7,689 nt of DNA. Source: Candidatus Minthenecus merdequi. GTDB lineage: Bacteria > Bacteroidota > Bacteroidia > Bacteroidales > Paludibacteraceae. Both the position numbers and the translations under genes were made by a program. Location of the stretch: positions 1 through 7,689 of the forward strand of contig JAGHVI010000137.1 in assembly GCA_018064385.1 (NCBI GenBank), written 5' to 3'. Within the stretch, counting starts at the first letter, position 1. Each line of letters begins with the position of its first letter. Positions 6,918-7,689 of this stretch are shown one piece after another. Under the pieces are notes generated by a model that was given only the letters and a program-made list of their open reading frames with translations, was not told the origin of the DNA and searched no databases.

Positions 6918-7232
6918 ATGTATGCAATCGTTGAAATCCTTGGACAACAGTTCAAGGTAGAGGAAGGAAGAAAAATCTTCGTTCCCCGTATGGAAAGTGC
7001 AGAACGCGGTTCTGAACTTTCTTTCGAGAAGGTTTTGTTGGTTGACAAGGATGGTGACATCAAAGTTGGTGTACCCGTTCTTGAAGGCGCAACTGTTAAA
7101 GCTGAGGTTCTATCTCACGTCCGTGGCGAAAAAGTCATCGTTTTCCACAAAAGACGTCGTAAAGGTTATCGCAAATTGAACGGTCACCGCCAGAACTTCA
7201 CAGAGATTATGATTAAGAGTATTAACGCTTAA
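6918..7232 (+). CDS. rplU: 50S ribosomal protein bL21
   Basis: The 104-residue product has the usual bL21 length and recognisable family features. The start MYAIVEILGQQFKVEEG is the conserved 'YAIIxxGGKQYKV' strand, with GQQFKV in place of GKQYKV. The middle has the strand pair FEKVLLVDKDGDIKVGVPVLEGATVKAEV. The basic segment KVIVFHKRRRKGYRKLNGHRQNFTEIMI (about residues 73-100) is the rRNA-binding C-terminal region (KxRRRKxYRxxxGHRQ). It binds 23S rRNA in the large subunit. The ATG at 6918 gives the canonical N-terminus. It sits behind its own promoter and a leader of about 115 nt, and rpmA starts 17 nt after its stop, the pairing found in most bacteria. Confidence 0.98.
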   Translation: MYAIVEILGQQFKVEEGRKIFVPRMESAERGSELSFEKVLLVDKDGDIKVGVPVLEGATVKAEVLSHVRGEKVIVFHKRRRKGYRKLNGHRQNFTEIMIKSINA

Positions 7233-7249
7233 ATTGAAGAAAAAACAGT

Positions 7250-7507
7250 ATGGCACATAAAAAAGGTGTCGGTAGTTCTAAGAACGGCCGTGAGTCTGAA
7301 AGCAAAAGACTCGGTATCAAGGTTTTCGGTGGCCAGTTTGCTAAAGCTGGTAATATCATCGTTCGTCAACGTGGTACAGTGCACAATCCTGGTCAATATG
7401 TCGGTATGGGCAAAGACCACACACTGTTTGCTCTCATTGATGGTATTGTTATGTTCCGCAAAACTCGCGGCAACAAGTCTTTCGTCTCTGTTGAACCTCT
7501 TTCTTGA
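7250..7507 (+). CDS. rpmA: 50S ribosomal protein bL27
   Basis: The 85-residue product starts MAHKKGVGSSKNGRESESKRLG, the diagnostic bL27 N-terminus. After Met removal its flexible tail reaches the peptidyl-transferase centre. There is no extra cleavable N-terminal extension of the Firmicutes kind. The core motifs FGGQFAKAGNIIVRQRGT and NVGxGKDHTLFALIDG (here YVGMGKDHTLFALIDG) are intact, and the C-terminus SFVSVEPLS is normal. The gene lies 17 nt after rplU in the same operon, with an A-rich stretch (GAAGAAAAAACAGT) before the ATG in place of a strong Shine-Dalgarno. It is followed 17 nt later by the operon terminator. serS, which often comes next in Bacteroidales, is not within the window. 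Confidence 0.98.
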   Translation: MAHKKGVGSSKNGRESESKRLGIKVFGGQFAKAGNIIVRQRGTVHNPGQYVGMGKDHTLFALIDGIVMFRKTRGNKSFVSVEPLS

Positions 7508-7524
7508 AAGAAGTTTCTTTGCAT

Positions 7525-7565
7525 AAAAAACAGTCTGTCATAATTTCTGACAGACTGTTTTTTTT
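7525..7565 (+). terminator. Strong intrinsic terminator of rplU-rpmA, possibly bidirectional
   Basis: CAGTCTGTCA (7531-7540) and TGACAGACTG (7548-7557) form a perfect 10-bp stem around a 7-base loop (TAATTTC), followed by eight T (7558-7565). Six A (7525-7530) precede the stem, so it extends to 16 bp by A-T pairs. On the opposite strand the same A-run would serve as a U-tract, so it could also stop transcription coming from the right. Confidence 0.93.
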
Positions 7566-7689
7566 ACATATACACCTTTTTCACTTATAGGGTGGTTCTA
7601 TTAATTAGGTTGAGACGATTTTGAAGTTTATTTTTAGCAGATTGCTGTGCGAAAGAAGGGAGCATAGCGGGCTATGTGACCGACTGACA
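7566..7689. repeat. Non-coding right edge, suspected part of an interspersed or inverted repeat
   Basis: No credible gene is present: the frames on both strands are short and give nothing recognisable. The tract contains the dyad CATAGC-GG-GCTATG (7663-7676) and a distinctive upstream segment (TTTTTAGCAGATTGCTGTGCG, around 7630-7651). Its composition differs from the simple AT-rich spacers elsewhere in the window. It reminds me of repeats scattered after genes in Bacteroidales in which such a segment recurs in inverted orientation, but the second arm would lie beyond the window. This is recall plus inference, not proof. Confidence 0.3.

Noticed and set aside
7613..7689. C-terminal end of a transposase on the minus strand at the right edge
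   Set aside because: The minus-strand frames are broken by stops within about 25 codons and contain no transposase motif. A non-coding repeat is the simpler reading.

Overview
The window looks like chromosomal core DNA from a member of the Bacteroidota, most likely Bacteroidales. Three promoters fit the Bacteroidota primary-sigma consensus (TTTG, about 20 bp, then TAnnTTTG). Ribosome binding sites are weak and A-rich, with no strong Shine-Dalgarno. Bacteroidota-type outer-membrane (OM) beta-barrels are present, and the L27 start (MAHKKGVGSSKNGRESESKRLG) is typical of this phylum. Species cannot be fixed from the sequence.

Layout. Bases 1-370 (-) hold the 5' part of a secreted beta-propeller-like protein that runs off the left edge. 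Upstream of it, on the same strand, bases 435-743 hold a consensus promoter, about 270 nt of structured non-coding sequence and an intrinsic-terminator-like end. This is either an independent small RNA or a long attenuator leader for the propeller gene. Bases 744-1041 contain no convincing gene. A second promoter (1042-1073) lies directly against the start codon of a secreted or OM protein of unknown function (1078-1884, +), whose mRNA may be leaderless. It is followed on the same strand by a 1035-residue exported TPR protein (1957-5064) and, 3 nt later, by a 558-residue OM beta-barrel protein (5068-6744). A third promoter (6768-6799) and a leader of about 115 nt precede rplU (6918-7232) and rpmA (7250-7507). 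That operon closes with a strong intrinsic terminator (7525-7565). The last 120 bases are non-coding and look like one part of an interspersed or inverted repeat that continues past the edge.

How the parts fit. The three + strand genes from 1078 to 6744 have no recognisable internal promoter or terminator and all encode exported or OM proteins. They look like one envelope operon in which the TPR protein would be a periplasmic scaffold for the barrel protein. rplU-rpmA is a separate ribosomal operon for bL21 and bL27. The intergenic RNA and rplU share the identical ten-base promoter core TACCTTTGCA, which suggests the RNA is transcribed strongly. The most unusual object is this unannotated structured transcript. 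I cannot assign it to a known RNA family by eye.
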